A DNA stretch of 64,000 bases, taken from assembly GCF_001949145.1 (NCBI RefSeq), contig NW_019091465.1, positions 330,536-394,535 on the forward strand, given 5' to 3'. The DNA comes from Acanthaster planci (Eukaryota; Echinodermata; Asteroidea; Valvatida; Acanthasteridae). Made by a program: the position numbers and the translations under genes. The notes beneath the pieces were generated by a model. That model saw only the letters and a program-made list of their open reading frames with translations, searched no databases and was not told the origin of the DNA. This document shows, in pieces, positions 1 to 13,100 of the stretch; position 1 is the stretch's first letter, and the number at the start of each line of letters is the position of its first letter.

Positions 1-963
1 AAATAATGTATAAAGAGGCCTAGACTTGTTCAACGAACTCATATCCAATTACATTTTACACGTAGGTACTATTATGGTTACAAAACGAGTACTTATCGTG
101 AAATGATTACAAAAGAAACAATGCAATATCGCTGAAGAATCGAAACGAGGATTTTTCCTGCTAACACGCCATTCCCGTGGGGCCATCACACTCACGAATT
201 TTAACTTGAGCGCATGCACGTAGGTTGGCTAGTGACATCATTACATTGGTCTGGGAGAAATGCAACGCACGGGATGATCCATAGTATTGGCTTCTAAGAG
301 CGTTTTACGATTTGAATTTTAATAAAACCTGGGACACTGAGTTACATGATGCCAGGTTAATTTCCCAGACTAAAGGCACTGTTGCTATGCCGCGTGATTC
401 GGGGAAAGCTTTTGCATAGCGACCACCATCTCTGGAATGGACTGGTGCCCTTTTCTCTCTATTGAAAACAGTGTATCTTATGTAACTAAGCAAAAGCTTG
501 ACCCGGATAACGAGGTATAGCAACAGTGTCTTTAGTATGAAGAATTTAAATTGTGTTCATGAAAACAAAAAACTCATTTTACCAGATTTGATTCAAATTT
601 AACCTGCAAGTGACTTACACCCAACTCAGCCTATAGAAGCCATGAATTAATCTAGTACTTCTTTACTTTGATTGATGAAATTTCCCCTTAAGGAATATAT
701 ACATTTAGCAGCATATGCATGAACATAGTAAAATATTGGAAACTGGTTGTATACATGTCTGTGGAATTAAGCTGCAAAATATTTAAATATTAATATAAGG
801 ATATGATTTGTATCACTGAGTATTATATGATAAATGTACAGGTATTGATACATTTAGGGGAAATAGTTTATAGCAAGAGAAAACAGTTCAAGGCAATATT
901 TTAGAAAGAGCAGATGGCTTTTAAAGTTTTCACTTCCACTATAGCCCCCTCCTGCCCAGTGTT
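1..963. other. Downstream flank of the J-protein gene; no gene seen
   Basis: AT-rich DNA. It holds one copy (about 305-515) of a dispersed repeat whose inverted partner lies at about 5,028-5,280. The rest shows nothing recognisable. Confidence 0.5.
305..515 (-). repeat. Dispersed repeat, copy A (partner at about 5.03-5.28 kb)
   Basis: On the minus strand this copy shares a core with the plus-strand copy at about 5,028-5,280. Shared blocks are CCAGTCCATTCCAGAGA, GGTGGTCGC, ATGCAAAAGCTT and CGAATCACG, followed by an AACTCAGTGT / TTCAAATTTAA tail. Probably a short mobile element of unknown class. Confidence 0.6.
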
Positions 964-1116
964 TCATGCTTCGCTTCCTTTCCCCTTGCCACTGTTCTTC
1001 AGTTGTTCTTTCAACTTCATATTTACTTCGGCTTTGGCACGAAGTTCTTTGCCGATCTCATTGGCTTCCTTTTGACGTCTGTTCTGCTGGGCTAACAGCT
1101 GCTTCTTGGTCATTTT
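964..1116 (-). CDS. J-protein exon 11: C-terminal exon with stop
   Basis: The acceptor is TTCGTACAG. The exon encodes KMTKKQLLAQQNRRQKEANE and a further 30 residues ending KNSGKGKGSEA, then TGA at 966-964. The Lys/Gln/Glu pattern is that of a basic amphipathic helix or coiled coil. No clear AATAAA is seen just downstream. Confidence 0.75.
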   Translation of the reverse strand, partial: KMTKKQLLAQQNRRQKEANEIGKELRAKAEVNMKLKEQLKNSGKGKGSEA

Positions 1117-4100
1117 CTGTACGAAAAAGACAAAGTCCAAATAACACTACAATTTATCGAACGAAAATGAGTCTAAATTCTCGGAAAAAGGCATCTACGT
1201 GTATTATAATACCCACAATCATTCAAGCCAGAGGGTCCACAAGATGCTGGATTTGTTCCACTGTCTTCGTATTAATTGCAAGTGAAGTCTTATCAAATTC
1301 TAGAAAGAATGTTTAGTGCAATGAAGGTTTCCTTGGTTGCTGATTGACTCCTTGGCATACCATTGGTACGTTGACAGCGTACGTAGAGGCCGTTTTGGTT
1401 TTTCTCGGTTTTCTCCTCGATTTGTCCTAAAGAGGAAATGAAAACACAAACGGTAACAGTGAGTGGAAAGCAGCTCAACGCAGAAAAAAATCAAAATACT
1501 TTTGACTCTGCTTTGAATAGGTCTGGGTCAATTTCAGCAAACAACCGTCCATTTTCGTCAACTAGCTTTTGGATTTGCATTTACTATTTTCATTTATTTG
1601 CATTGTTTGCACACAAGATTTTGCCTTTGCCGTCCAGGTTGATGATGTTGCTCAGATGAAGCGGCATTCATATTAAACGAATTTAAATGGGCCTCGTATT
1701 TAACTGGGAGATTTCTGCTCCAACTAGAGGGAAACCTATGGAATTGTTTGTGTTGTAACAAAACTTCTTTTAAACACTTGAAAAAAAGAGGCCTTTGGCG
1801 GGCTTTTCGTAATTGGAAAGAGCGTTTCCGAGCAGTTTTTGTTTCTGCTAACCTCATTACAAGTCAAAAGTCAAGTGCTGCGATCAAGTTTGCAAGATCC
1901 CCATTCCTGAAAATTTCCTTTAACTCACCTGATGCGACTTGACTGGCACCTTGAAACACTGATCCCATTCGCCTGCAGCCGCTCTGCTGAAAGCCTCTTC
2001 CGTGTCTTTAATAACTTCCTCGGTAAGGCTGGTTGTGTTCTCGCCTGGCTCGTTAGGTCGTGGATGCTTTGTTCCCGCATCCGTAGGAGGGTCACGAACT
2101 GCCTCTTTGTTTTCTGGCCGCTCATCATGCTTTTCCTGTCAAATGCAAAGTGGTAGATTTGGCAGAAATATTATGACTTTTAAAGCGATTTTGGAGTTGC
2201 AACAATTTTTTTTCAAACAAAATAATACCCTGATTTCTCCTTTATGCGCCATAATAAAGGCAGCATTTTGATTTTAAAGTAATGACAAATTACGAGCAAA
2301 CCTGCAATGTTTTTAAAGTTACAGATTGTTGAACTACAATTTTTAGAAACGTTTGCTTACCTGATTCCCTGGATGGTCGTAAATTTGGATTACTTTGATG
2401 TTGGTTTAGTTCATGACAGTAGATCAATAAGCAAAGTTTTTCAACAGTTTTTAATGAGCAAATTTAGAATTAAAAAAAAGAGAACACAAATGAATAGTGT
2501 CTCAACCTACTGGCTAACAGGTATATCAATTAATCTGACACAGGACCACCTAAAGAACATGTTCCAAATGTTTATCCTTAGTCTTAAGTTTAAATTTCTA
2601 CTCAACATCTAGTTGGGTCTGACCGTCCACATGACCAAGTAGAGTATTTCAAATGAGCTTGGTAAATACGTAAGTGAAATTGTACCCAACAAAAGGAACA
2701 CCTGGCGGAGCTGTGCATTTATTTCATTTAATGCACGGGTTTCCTTGTACCACTCAATGTCACTAATTAAAAGCTTGTCGTGACACTCTTAGGCGAATTC
2801 CACGGTTCTGTGCACCTACTTTTCAAGGACAAGCATATTTAAAAAAAATACATTGTATGTATCCTGTTTGCATGTTCTAATTTGATTTTCCACGAGATCG
2901 TTCGAGGAACAATTAAACCCTGATATTAAATTTTAATTCATTTTCACGTGACACATTCAGCAATGGCTATTAATTTTACAGTCAAACCTAAGTCTCCATC
3001 TAATTGAGAGCGCTGTGCAGATAAAATATTAGGTTAGGTAATGAACGATCTCTTGCAATGCATTTCAGGATGAAACTCCTACACCTTAGCCAATTTAGAC
3101 ATGAAATTACATTATACCTACGAGGCCTTACATCATCCGTTTGTCCCAAATCGGTAAAAGGGGTACATTTGGAGTGAATACAAAAAAAATGTCTTCAGAA
3201 CCAAAGACATGCAGCGAACTCCTAGTCAAATAGCTACAAGTATCTGGCTTTGACGTGGCAGCCCAAGGCCGTGTCTCAAATATTTTTCCGTGGTTTGTTC
3301 AAACGACTCAATAGAAAGGTTGCAGCCATAACCACATATTGGTCAAACTTGCCCAGCTGTGGCTTGGACGTGCACGTTAGCCTGCAACCGTTCCCATGAA
3401 TTCGTGTGTAATTTCAAGCTGCAGTCAAGCTCTTGCCACAGAAATAAATGATTTTTCAGCACCCTCTTGCAATATGGTTTTTGTCCTATGTATTATATTA
3501 TCACGCAGCTGGTTTGTACCTGTTGTGATTTGAATGATCGGTAGGAGAAGCTTTGATACTGCCCAGAAGTCCCACAGTCCGCTTTCGACGAGCCTCGGCA
3601 CGCCTCAGACCAGTCGGTTGTCTTCTTGGCCTCGCTGGCGCTCCAACGAGCCTCAGCCCTCTCTGACTGCTGCTGGGGTCGGCGAGAAGTGTAGGACGTC
3701 CAAGGAGGGCTGGGCGTACGTTCCCGTCGAGGTATATAATCACTGCAAAACTGCAAAGGTTTCGGGTTGATTTAAATAAATAAAATACAAAGAATGTTTT
3801 TGCATGTTATGGCAATGTTATGCATGAAAGTTGTCCAGTCAGTAAGGAAACGAAACAAAATAAAACAACCAAAACAAGAAGAAAGAAAGGAAAACAGGTA
3901 AAACACGAAAGCAAATCTATGCACTGCATGGCAGCAGCTTTTCAGAAACCTAAATCCTTAATAATAATTGTCTTGACAGACTCTACTGCGTCGTCGTTTC
4001 TCTTTGTACTTTCAACTGTTATTTTCTCTCAAGTACTAACGTTACTTATTTTTGCGTTTTAGTGTCAAATGAGAATGTAAACAAGAAGTGTTTATAAGTT

Positions 4101-7100
4101 ATTAAAAACGGGAACAGTTATACCCAACATAATGTCACAGCTTCTTGTGGTTTCTTTTTTGCTTCACCTTTTTGGGGTTTCTTTATCAGATGTGTGGTAA
4201 CTATAGTAACTGTATTAATCAGAAAATTTGAAATATAAACAAAAGGCCAGAAAAACAGTGGTGAGTTTAAACTGATAGTCTCCACATCGAGGTCAGTTAT
4301 CTAAAGCCTAGTTTCCATATCGACGTAAGAAGACGCAGAGAGCATCGGCAATCAGTCCCCAACGATACGCAATGTTATGGAAACACTTTGTCGTCATTAA
4401 AAGCAAACATTGATGCACACAGTTTGTAAAGTTGGATCAGGTTCAACTTCACTAGCTGTCTGCGTTGAGCTGCCATGGCCGGCCTATTGTGAAATGATGT
4501 CATGCAGCGTCTCTTTCGCGACTGTCTGAGTCCCTGACGTCTTGCGTGCCGTCGGCGTTCATTACGACCATTATGGAAACCTAGTTAATAAGGCAACGAT
4601 TCTTTGGGTGTTCTACTGGAGTCGGAACCATTGATCTCCATACACTAAATATGCAGCTCAGCAGTAACTGCCTATGTGCGAATTGAAGTGACCGGGTGGC
4701 CATCTTAGGCTATTCAATACAATGGCCTCCAACTTCAGTCCATTCACTAAGAGCATTCATGCATAGCTCTAAAGCCAGTGATTTGGAAAATGCCATCGTA
4801 TTGAATAACCTAAGATGGTCTCTCAGTCGCTTCAATTCGCAGAGCAGAGCTGCCTGTCCAGTGTACAAAGATCAGTGGTCGGAACTTGAGATTGAGTTCC
4901 ATTGACCCCCACTAATTCACAGGAAGCAATAAGCCTTTTGTGAACGTCAATAAAATCTGGTACAATGAGTTCTTCAAAGTCACAAGAACATAACAATTTG
5001 AATTCTCTATACTACAGATACTGTTGCTATACTCATTAGTCTGGGAAAGTTTTCCTTACTTACTTAAAAGACGCCTTGCCTCAATATACTCTTTTCAATG
5101 GATGAGACGGGCACAAAGGAACCAGTCCATTCCAGAGACGGTGGTCGCGATGCAAAAGCTTGCCACGAATCACGAAGTACAGCAACAGCGTCGTTAATGT
5201 GGGGAATTGATATGTTATGTTTACGTGCAGTCAGATAACTCAGTGTACCAGATTCTATTCAAATTTAACTCGCAAAAGGCTTATTAGGAAAGAAAGATGG
5301 TCAATTACACTGAAGTCGTCCGAGTCGGAGGAGTCATAATAGACGTCATAATCATCATCATCGTCATCAAAGATGCGCATGCGTGGTGAAAAGAATGGAC
5401 CTCCAAACACTGCAAACAAATGCAGCAAGTTAAATATCACAAAAAAGAGTACAAAAGCATTCAATCAACAGTGTAATGTCATAATAAATAATTATTGAAG
5501 AAGATTTTGCGTTTCAAGAAAGAGGACTGCGACTATAGGTTTTAAAATATTTTAAACTGAATGCATACAATTTCTGAAGACTGCTTGGCGTCTCATGGCC
5601 TCTCGTCGGCGTATCTCTTCCAGTAACATCTGAGAAAAAAACACAATTGCTAGGTGGAGTTAAGCTTTTCTGGCAAAGTCTAATGAGGAATGTACAAATC
5701 GCATAATGCACCTCTTTCTTATTGCCCTCATCCGTACGGGTGGCCCAAGTTTCTAGAAAAATCGCCTGTGATTACTATGTGGATTTTCTCAAAATATTCG
5801 TCACATTGCTTTCAAAGACTGCCGTGTTCTCATTTAGTGTTTCAGTCCAAGCATTAATCTCCTCATGCTACAGAAGCATTATAAAGTTGGCTATTTTTTT
5901 TCTTTAAATGAAGACTAGAAAATGGTGTAGCCAGGACTTAATGTGGGGCCTGGGGAGGAGCACTGGCATAAAATAGGGTGGCACAAAGGGCGACCCCCAA
6001 CTTTTTAGCTGCTGTAAATTCAAAACGCAGAGTAAGGGGGGCTGGAACTCTCTGAACGCCATACAGGATTACTTATGGGAAAGGAAACTTGGATAAATTT
6101 GTCTTTTCTTTAATGTGACTAATTGTTTGGTAAATGGTAACCATCAGTTGTTTTATTATGATGTCCTCTTTGTATGACACCAATAAATCCAAATTTCCGT
6201 CACAGATGACGGAGCATGAAGTGGTTTAATGGACCAAGTCAGAAAATGCTTTGGCCCGAATAGCAGTTTTGATCTTGAATTCGTAGTGTCCAGAGATCGC
6301 TTTGTCAGAATTACGTAATGTTTGCAAGAATCTCCAAAATGCATGTTTCTTCTGGATTGAAAGAAATGGGGGGGGCATATTTAAAGACACTGGGGCTATG
6401 TTGTGGCAAGAAGAAACCCTTAACTGTGGTTGTCTTCGAATTAATTATTTTGGTAGTATACTTTATGCTTAATGCTGTGCAAATCTGTGACCCATACACA
6501 GAGTGCTGGTGCAAAGCCATTTCTGACACGGTCCATTAAACCACTTTGTGCTCAGCCATGTGTGATGGAAATGTGAATTTTTTGTCATGCGAAAGAAAAA
6601 AATGAAACGGATTATGTTTACCATTTACAAAAGTGATCACTCAAGTTCAAGTTCAGATTAATTAATCTATGTTTCCATATTTAAGGCACCCTGTGGGTGG
6701 TGCTCCTTTTCCCCATAATAAATAAAATAATTAAAGACCTGTGAATAGAAGCAAACGTTCATCAACAGCACACTGATTACAAAACCGAAGCCATGGCGGA
6801 CAAGCTAGAGAGTGCAAGGGTCTGTTCGTTTCACAGGGATCTTGATCGTGATCAGTGATCCCGAAGCTGGCTCTTGGGTGTATTCTGGTGACAGTGAACT
6901 GACATTGGATCATTGAGTTTGGTTGCATCCATTTCGGCTGCAGACACCTAATGAAAATAGCACTAACTCTTTTCAACCATTCATGATTAATTACTACAGT
7001 CATAATACTTTTTAAATGAAATTTGACGAGTAGTAGTGCATTTAGGTGTGCGCGTTTTTTTGGGGGGGGGCACCTGGGGCACCGGAGCTGTGTTTGGAGG

Positions 7101-10100
7101 ACACGCCATGTATCCTACGGTTTCGCCGCTGCGACCAGCAAAAGTTTAAAATCACTGGTGGCAATAAAACACTATTAAACTCGATGAGAAGTACAAACAG
7201 AAAGATCTTTTACCTGCGATGTACGCAGAAGACGGAAGATCAGAGGAAACTCTCAATCTAGTCTGTGTATATTGTCACAAGTGATACTGCCCCCAACAAA
7301 ATCCCAATGGAGCGGACACATACGCTATGGCTTCACATCCTGTCATGACTTTTGTTCGCTATTTATTATGTAAAACAGTAATTTAGAGGGAGCACAAATT
7401 GGCTGTAAGCATCAAAACAATTTTGAGAACGTGAGGAATCTACAGAGAAGTCCTTTACATATTGTGTTACCTCTCGTTGGAAAATCAGCAAAAGATCCAG
7501 AAAGGAGAAACCTCCGCCACTATAAGCACTGTCGTCTTCAAAAGTAGGATCACGGAAATCTGAAAAAAGCAAAACACAAAAAACAAAAACAAACGCTTCC
7601 GTTAGCTGAATGAGACAGTGAACTATGCCGGAAATGCTTTGCTATAGTCGCAAGAACCAGAGGTTACAGTGGCCAAAGACAACGCATAGGCAAATAAAAG
7701 AAAAGGGCCTGTCTTGGTTAAGCCTCTGTTGATCAAATTGTGGTAATCCATTTTAAAATGATTAACATCGATAAACCCTTTTTACGGCAATTTATTTCTA
7801 ATCAGTAGTTACTGTGCTCGATTTTAGACAAATGATCAATTTATGGTGAAGTTAGTGTCAGTGCCAAAGAAGAAAAGGCGAAATATGCTATCAATTTCTG
7901 CTTGATTTGTACATTCAGCGAGCATCGTTTCCTCATTTACACAGACCTGGCAGGATTCTGCCGGATTCATTACCTGCTGCCCGTCCCTACGTTCGGAGGA
8001 CGTCTATAAGACGTCTGGAGACTTTGGGTATGGAAAGGGAACCAGTCTAGTCGGAAAGCGACTCTCTGGCCGTGTCCAAATCGGGCTTCCAGAGCTATGG
8101 CTATTGTGTGTGCGTCTCCACGCATTTCTAATGGAGCGAAGACCTAGACGTAGCTCTAGACAAGAGATTTGGATCCAGCTGACATTTTCTCATTTTATTA
8201 GAATGGTGACACACATACCGTCACTTCACTTTGTTGCATTCCCTTTTTATTTTTTAAATTTGATCTTTAACTTTACCGCATTGCTTGGCTTATACTTTCT
8301 GCAGAATGTTACCATGCTTTCTACCTTTTTGGAGTACTTGATAGGCTTGGCTAATCTTCTGAAATCTTGCTGTGGCCTCAGGGTCGTCAGGGTTCTTGTC
8401 CGGGTGGCAGTCTTTCGCTTTTGTACGGTACGCCTGCCTGATAGCCTCTTCAAAATGAAACGCATAAATGCATGAATGAAAAAGTCACTGAGTAACATAA
8501 CTTTCTCATAATAATAATAAACCAATGCCAGCCGTTCAGAATAATTTTGCTGTCGAAAATTCACGATATAAAAGCATTGATGATTTGTTTTGTCGCAGAT
8601 GGTGTTTGTCGTGTAACGTCATATAACTGACTGACTGTTGGTCAAAGATCATTGACTCGTCAAAAATAACACCAAGCTATTTCATGTCGACTCTTAATGG
8701 TTTGGGATGCTTCGAGTTCAATTTTTTGAGTACGTTTTCCCGAGGTGATTGGTTTTTAGTCTGCATCAGGTTTTAGGAAAATTCGTTTTTGTAGCGTGTG
8801 TCGACAATCGGAGGACATGGACAAAAATGTACAACATATTGCGCAATGTCTGCACAAAACGAGGATGTCGCCATTAAGTACTGCAATATATGGGACAGGT
8901 AAAAGCCGCATGCACAGGTTCCTGTTTCTGGTCCTTGTATGTCTTCTCTGAAAATTGAAATGAGCGATACGAAGTGCGCCTGGTGATCGAGCTCTTTTCT
9001 GGAGGATCTCGGACGGATCTTGACTTCAATATGGCAATAAACACAAGCATTTTGCCAAAATTATTTCACATTACCCTAGGGTTATATTGCACGAGACGGA
9101 TAAAAATGGAGCAAGCAATGGACGCATTTCCTTGATCGAAAATGGGGACAACGTCAGCCATGTTGGCATAGATCAAGTCGTTATAAATAAATAAAGAACA
9201 TTGAATATCGTCTCACCAGGGCTGGCATCGGGTGGTAGGCCAAGGATTTTGAAGCATTCTCGGCGACTCATCAACGAAGACATTATTGGTGAGAGGAATA
9301 GTTTGCTTGGTGCAAAGAATCGAAACAGTCTGTTTGTAAAATGCTGAGATTTTCCTAGTGGTTAGTCCAGTTTTCAGCTTTCCTGTCAGCGCGTTCCACA
9401 GCTGACAACGAATGACGCACTCAGCAGTGTTGTGCGTGCAAGTACAGTGAACGCCGTCTGTCACATTGCGTACTTCTGTAATTTACAGCAGTGAGAAATG
9501 TTGGGATTCGCGCAGCCATTGTGAAAGGTCGGGAAATCCCCGTTCCTTATGGAGGCACATTCTGCGCATGCTCCATACGGATAATGAGAAATCAGTCGCC
9601 CACTCGCACTAGTCTTGGCACAAGACGTCACTAATATATTGATACAATGTTTCCCGCGGATATTTTTTTTTATACTCACAGTGTTGTAGTCTGGCTTCCT
9701 GACCTGGATGCCCCTTGACGACGCTGGGAAAAGTCTTAGACAGGTATCGTCCACAGCTACATAACTATAGATGCCTGGCGTGTTGTTTGCTGATGCGCCG
9801 TTAGCGCCGTCTAACAGCCTCGTTAGATTGCTTGAAAGAAACATCTTTAGATGCAGAACACTGTCGGTCATGTCGGTCACTTTTCTTTGACAAATCTGGG
9901 GGTTGGCGTTTTTCTTTGAATACAAAACGAGCCGACAAGAATTTCGATTTAAGCGTAAGCTCGAGGTTTCGAAGATCCACCTCGGCGGTCGATACATGCA
10001 TCACTGTACGCGTGTTTCACTCATGTTATATCTACTGATCATTATGTGTTAGGCCGGGATGCAGTGAGGGACACGCACGCCCCCTTAAAAATGTACGGAT

Positions 10101-13100
10101 AGGTAAATTAATTCAGATGAATTAAAACAGATGAAGGAGATGGATGGAGAAGGAAAAAAAGAGTTATACTGCCTGAAATGGCACCACAGAGTGGCCTTGA
10201 ATCCAAAACTGCCCGGCTTCTATGCCGTAAAGGCTTCAAGTTTGCGCTATGCGCTCACTGGCATTTTACCTTTTACGTATGTTCACCCCTTCACCTAAGT
10301 TTGTGCACATGCGCTAAAATTCGGCAAAGTCGAGGTCACTGTCTGTTGCTTGTTCAAAGGGCAACGCCAGCTAGCAAATGACTACACCAAAATCTATCTG
10401 CGGAGATTTTCCAAACTGTGTAAACATCTGCTGAATTTATATTAGAGAAATATAATCAGGATTCAGATTTCATTTTGTGATGTGTTTCCTGTTAATCAAA
10501 AGTAACATTTGGGAGAAAATGGGATTAAGGATGTATGTCTACGTTACATTTCTGAACGTAAAAACAGGTATAGTTTAAACTTGAAAATCTGAATTGTTCT
10601 CCCGTTCGTCCACACATGTTGCATATCCCGATAACTGAAAGAGTGTTTGAAAAAGTTTACCGTTATGTTTGTGTTATGTTTAAGCTACAGCGAATATTGT
10701 CCTTTGTTAGTTTCATCAATTTCACTTTTGGCTCTCTGTCGACCGGTCGGCTTACGTGTGCACATGTGCAAATTCATGTACATGTACTCCATCAACGCAC
10801 GTAACTACTACGGACAAACGATTCTCGTGCAAGATATTAAATTCGCAATAACTTGAAAATACTACCATTGTTTTTATCAAACCTTAAAACACAAGGCAGT
10901 TTAATTTGCTTGTTTGGATAAATGGGGTCACATATCACATATATGGGGTCACATGAGTCGTGTGGTAGATGGATGTGAACAGATGCTTTACACATGCTTT
11001 ACTTCTGGTCTTGAAATTGCACAATTCATCTGGTGCAAATGTGCCATGTTCACTGCGAAGAGATATACACAAATCATACATCTCATCCCGTAAAAATTGA
11101 AGGTCCTCAATTTACAAAGAAGATGAGTCATGTCTTTGAGAAGCTCAGACAGTTTTATGTTTTGACACAAGACAAGTTTTTCAGGACCTGTGAGAGTCCT
11201 CCATTTGAGTTTGTTGGATGACTGGCCTATGTAAAACGAAAAACCTGATATTCCAATACTAGCCACAAATGTTTCCAGTTTTACACAGTTCTTGTGTTTC
11301 TTTCTGTCAAATACTCTGAGAGAATTTTTGTCTATCTCANATACATCTGTAATGCACAGGTACATGTGAAGGGTATCAATTACTACATACTGGATTTCTA
11401 TTGAGGGAAATATTGAACATGTGAGAAATGAAATATCAGTTACGAATCCTGTGAAAACCAGCTCTACAACAAGTTATAAACAGATGATTGTCTTTGCTCT
11501 TGAAATTACCCAATCAGTGTTTGCTTACATACTTTTTATGAAATTGTGTAAAAGTGAATTCAAGTTAATCAGAATTCTATAACATAATTGAGAAAAAAAC
11601 TCGTTTGTGATTCCAGTCACTTAAGAGTTCGTGGTCTTGGTACTATAAAAGTATTTTGTTGTGATCGAATGGAAGAAAAATAATTCAACTTGAAGTTTCC
11701 GTGATCAACAGTTCAGTTTGTTGTGAACATTCTGAGATTTTACAAGAATAAATCTTGTTTTTAGTACATTTACTTTAATTGACAAGAGTGTATTGGGTAT
11801 ATTACTTTTCATGACTTGCATCCCCCCAAACAAAACAGCGCACGCTATTAAGTGTGCACTCTTACTGTACTTGTACATCCACACAGCGCGCAAAACATAC
11901 GTCACCCCTGCAAAATAATGGTATTGTCCCCGCTACTATATTTAGACAACATTTTATCACTTTGCGCCACACAGAGAAAACGCGGGTGTTGGTTTCACAT
12001 AAGCATGTACCAATTCAAATGATGATGACTGACAACTTGCCATGGTAGGTTTTTGCGAAATTAGTGCCGTTTGGTTTTGGATATTTATCACATTTTTTCA
12101 AGCGTAGGCCTATGAAAATTCTTCTTAATGAGTTCACTATTTATTTCTTAACATGAAATGGAGGCCTAGGTAAAGAATGTTTGAAAACATCGTAGGCATA
12201 TGGCCTTGCGATGGGCTGGACCACGGTTCGTTCCCGGCTCTTCTGAGTTATGTTTCATTTTCTACTCTTCATGGGGGGGGTTACGTCTGTCCCAGGGCAT
12301 TTGGGTCATTCCGTAAATGTGGGGTCCAAAGTTGTGTCATTTTTGTATCCCTGTCACATTAGAATTGTATACTTTTACACGAAATTATGGCTAAACTTAA
12401 CTTCAAGCTATTCGTACTTGTTTGGTTTGGTAAGTTGGTATGCATTAATTCGTCACTCTCGGAAACTATAGAGTGTGTTGAACTTACCAAACCACATGTG
12501 ACAGGGCAACGAAAAAAATGGACCCCTAATCGATAAAATGACCCATCAGCTTGAACTAGAAAAGACAACTCCAGTTTATATATTGAACGTAAAATTCATT
12601 AGTTAAACAATTATATTCCTTGTCAACTTTTAAATTGTTACAGGGATAGACAAATCTATCTCTTATTAAATTTCGAAAAGAGAACTAGTAGGGATAGAAA
12701 AATCTAATCCTTGTTAAATTTGAATAGAGAATTTGGTGGGGTTTTTCAAGTCTATCCTTTGTTAAATTTTGCGCAAAAATTTGATGGGGCTAGACAAGTT
12801 TATAACTGTGTTGTAAGTGTGATTTTTATGCGTCAATTGTATTGTCCGCGAAAAAATCAGACACAAAAAACAAAAAGATGTGCACATAAAACGAACTCTG
12901 AGAACTACAGTCAAGAATTTGCGGAATTTAAAAGAAAATGCACATATCGTTATAACACAAGTCTTTTCTGACAAAATAAAAAAACAAGTGCAACATTTTA
13001 AGATTATTTTCAATAGAGATGAATAAATTCGCATTATGAAGCATCAATTTAAGACTTTTTAATGTTTAATTGGAAAAGGGAAACTGAATGCAGTCATTCT

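Noticed and set aside
1735-1850. Possible terminal exon KQKLLGNALSNYEKPAKG on the minus strand
   Set aside because: The acceptor lacks a pyrimidine tract. The exon 10-11 path gives a better C terminus in matching phase.
7980-8010. Possible extra J-protein exon ending GGCAGCAG|GTAATG
   Set aside because: No convincing acceptor, an in-frame stop in one phase, and the encoded peptide is unlike a J-domain helix IV.
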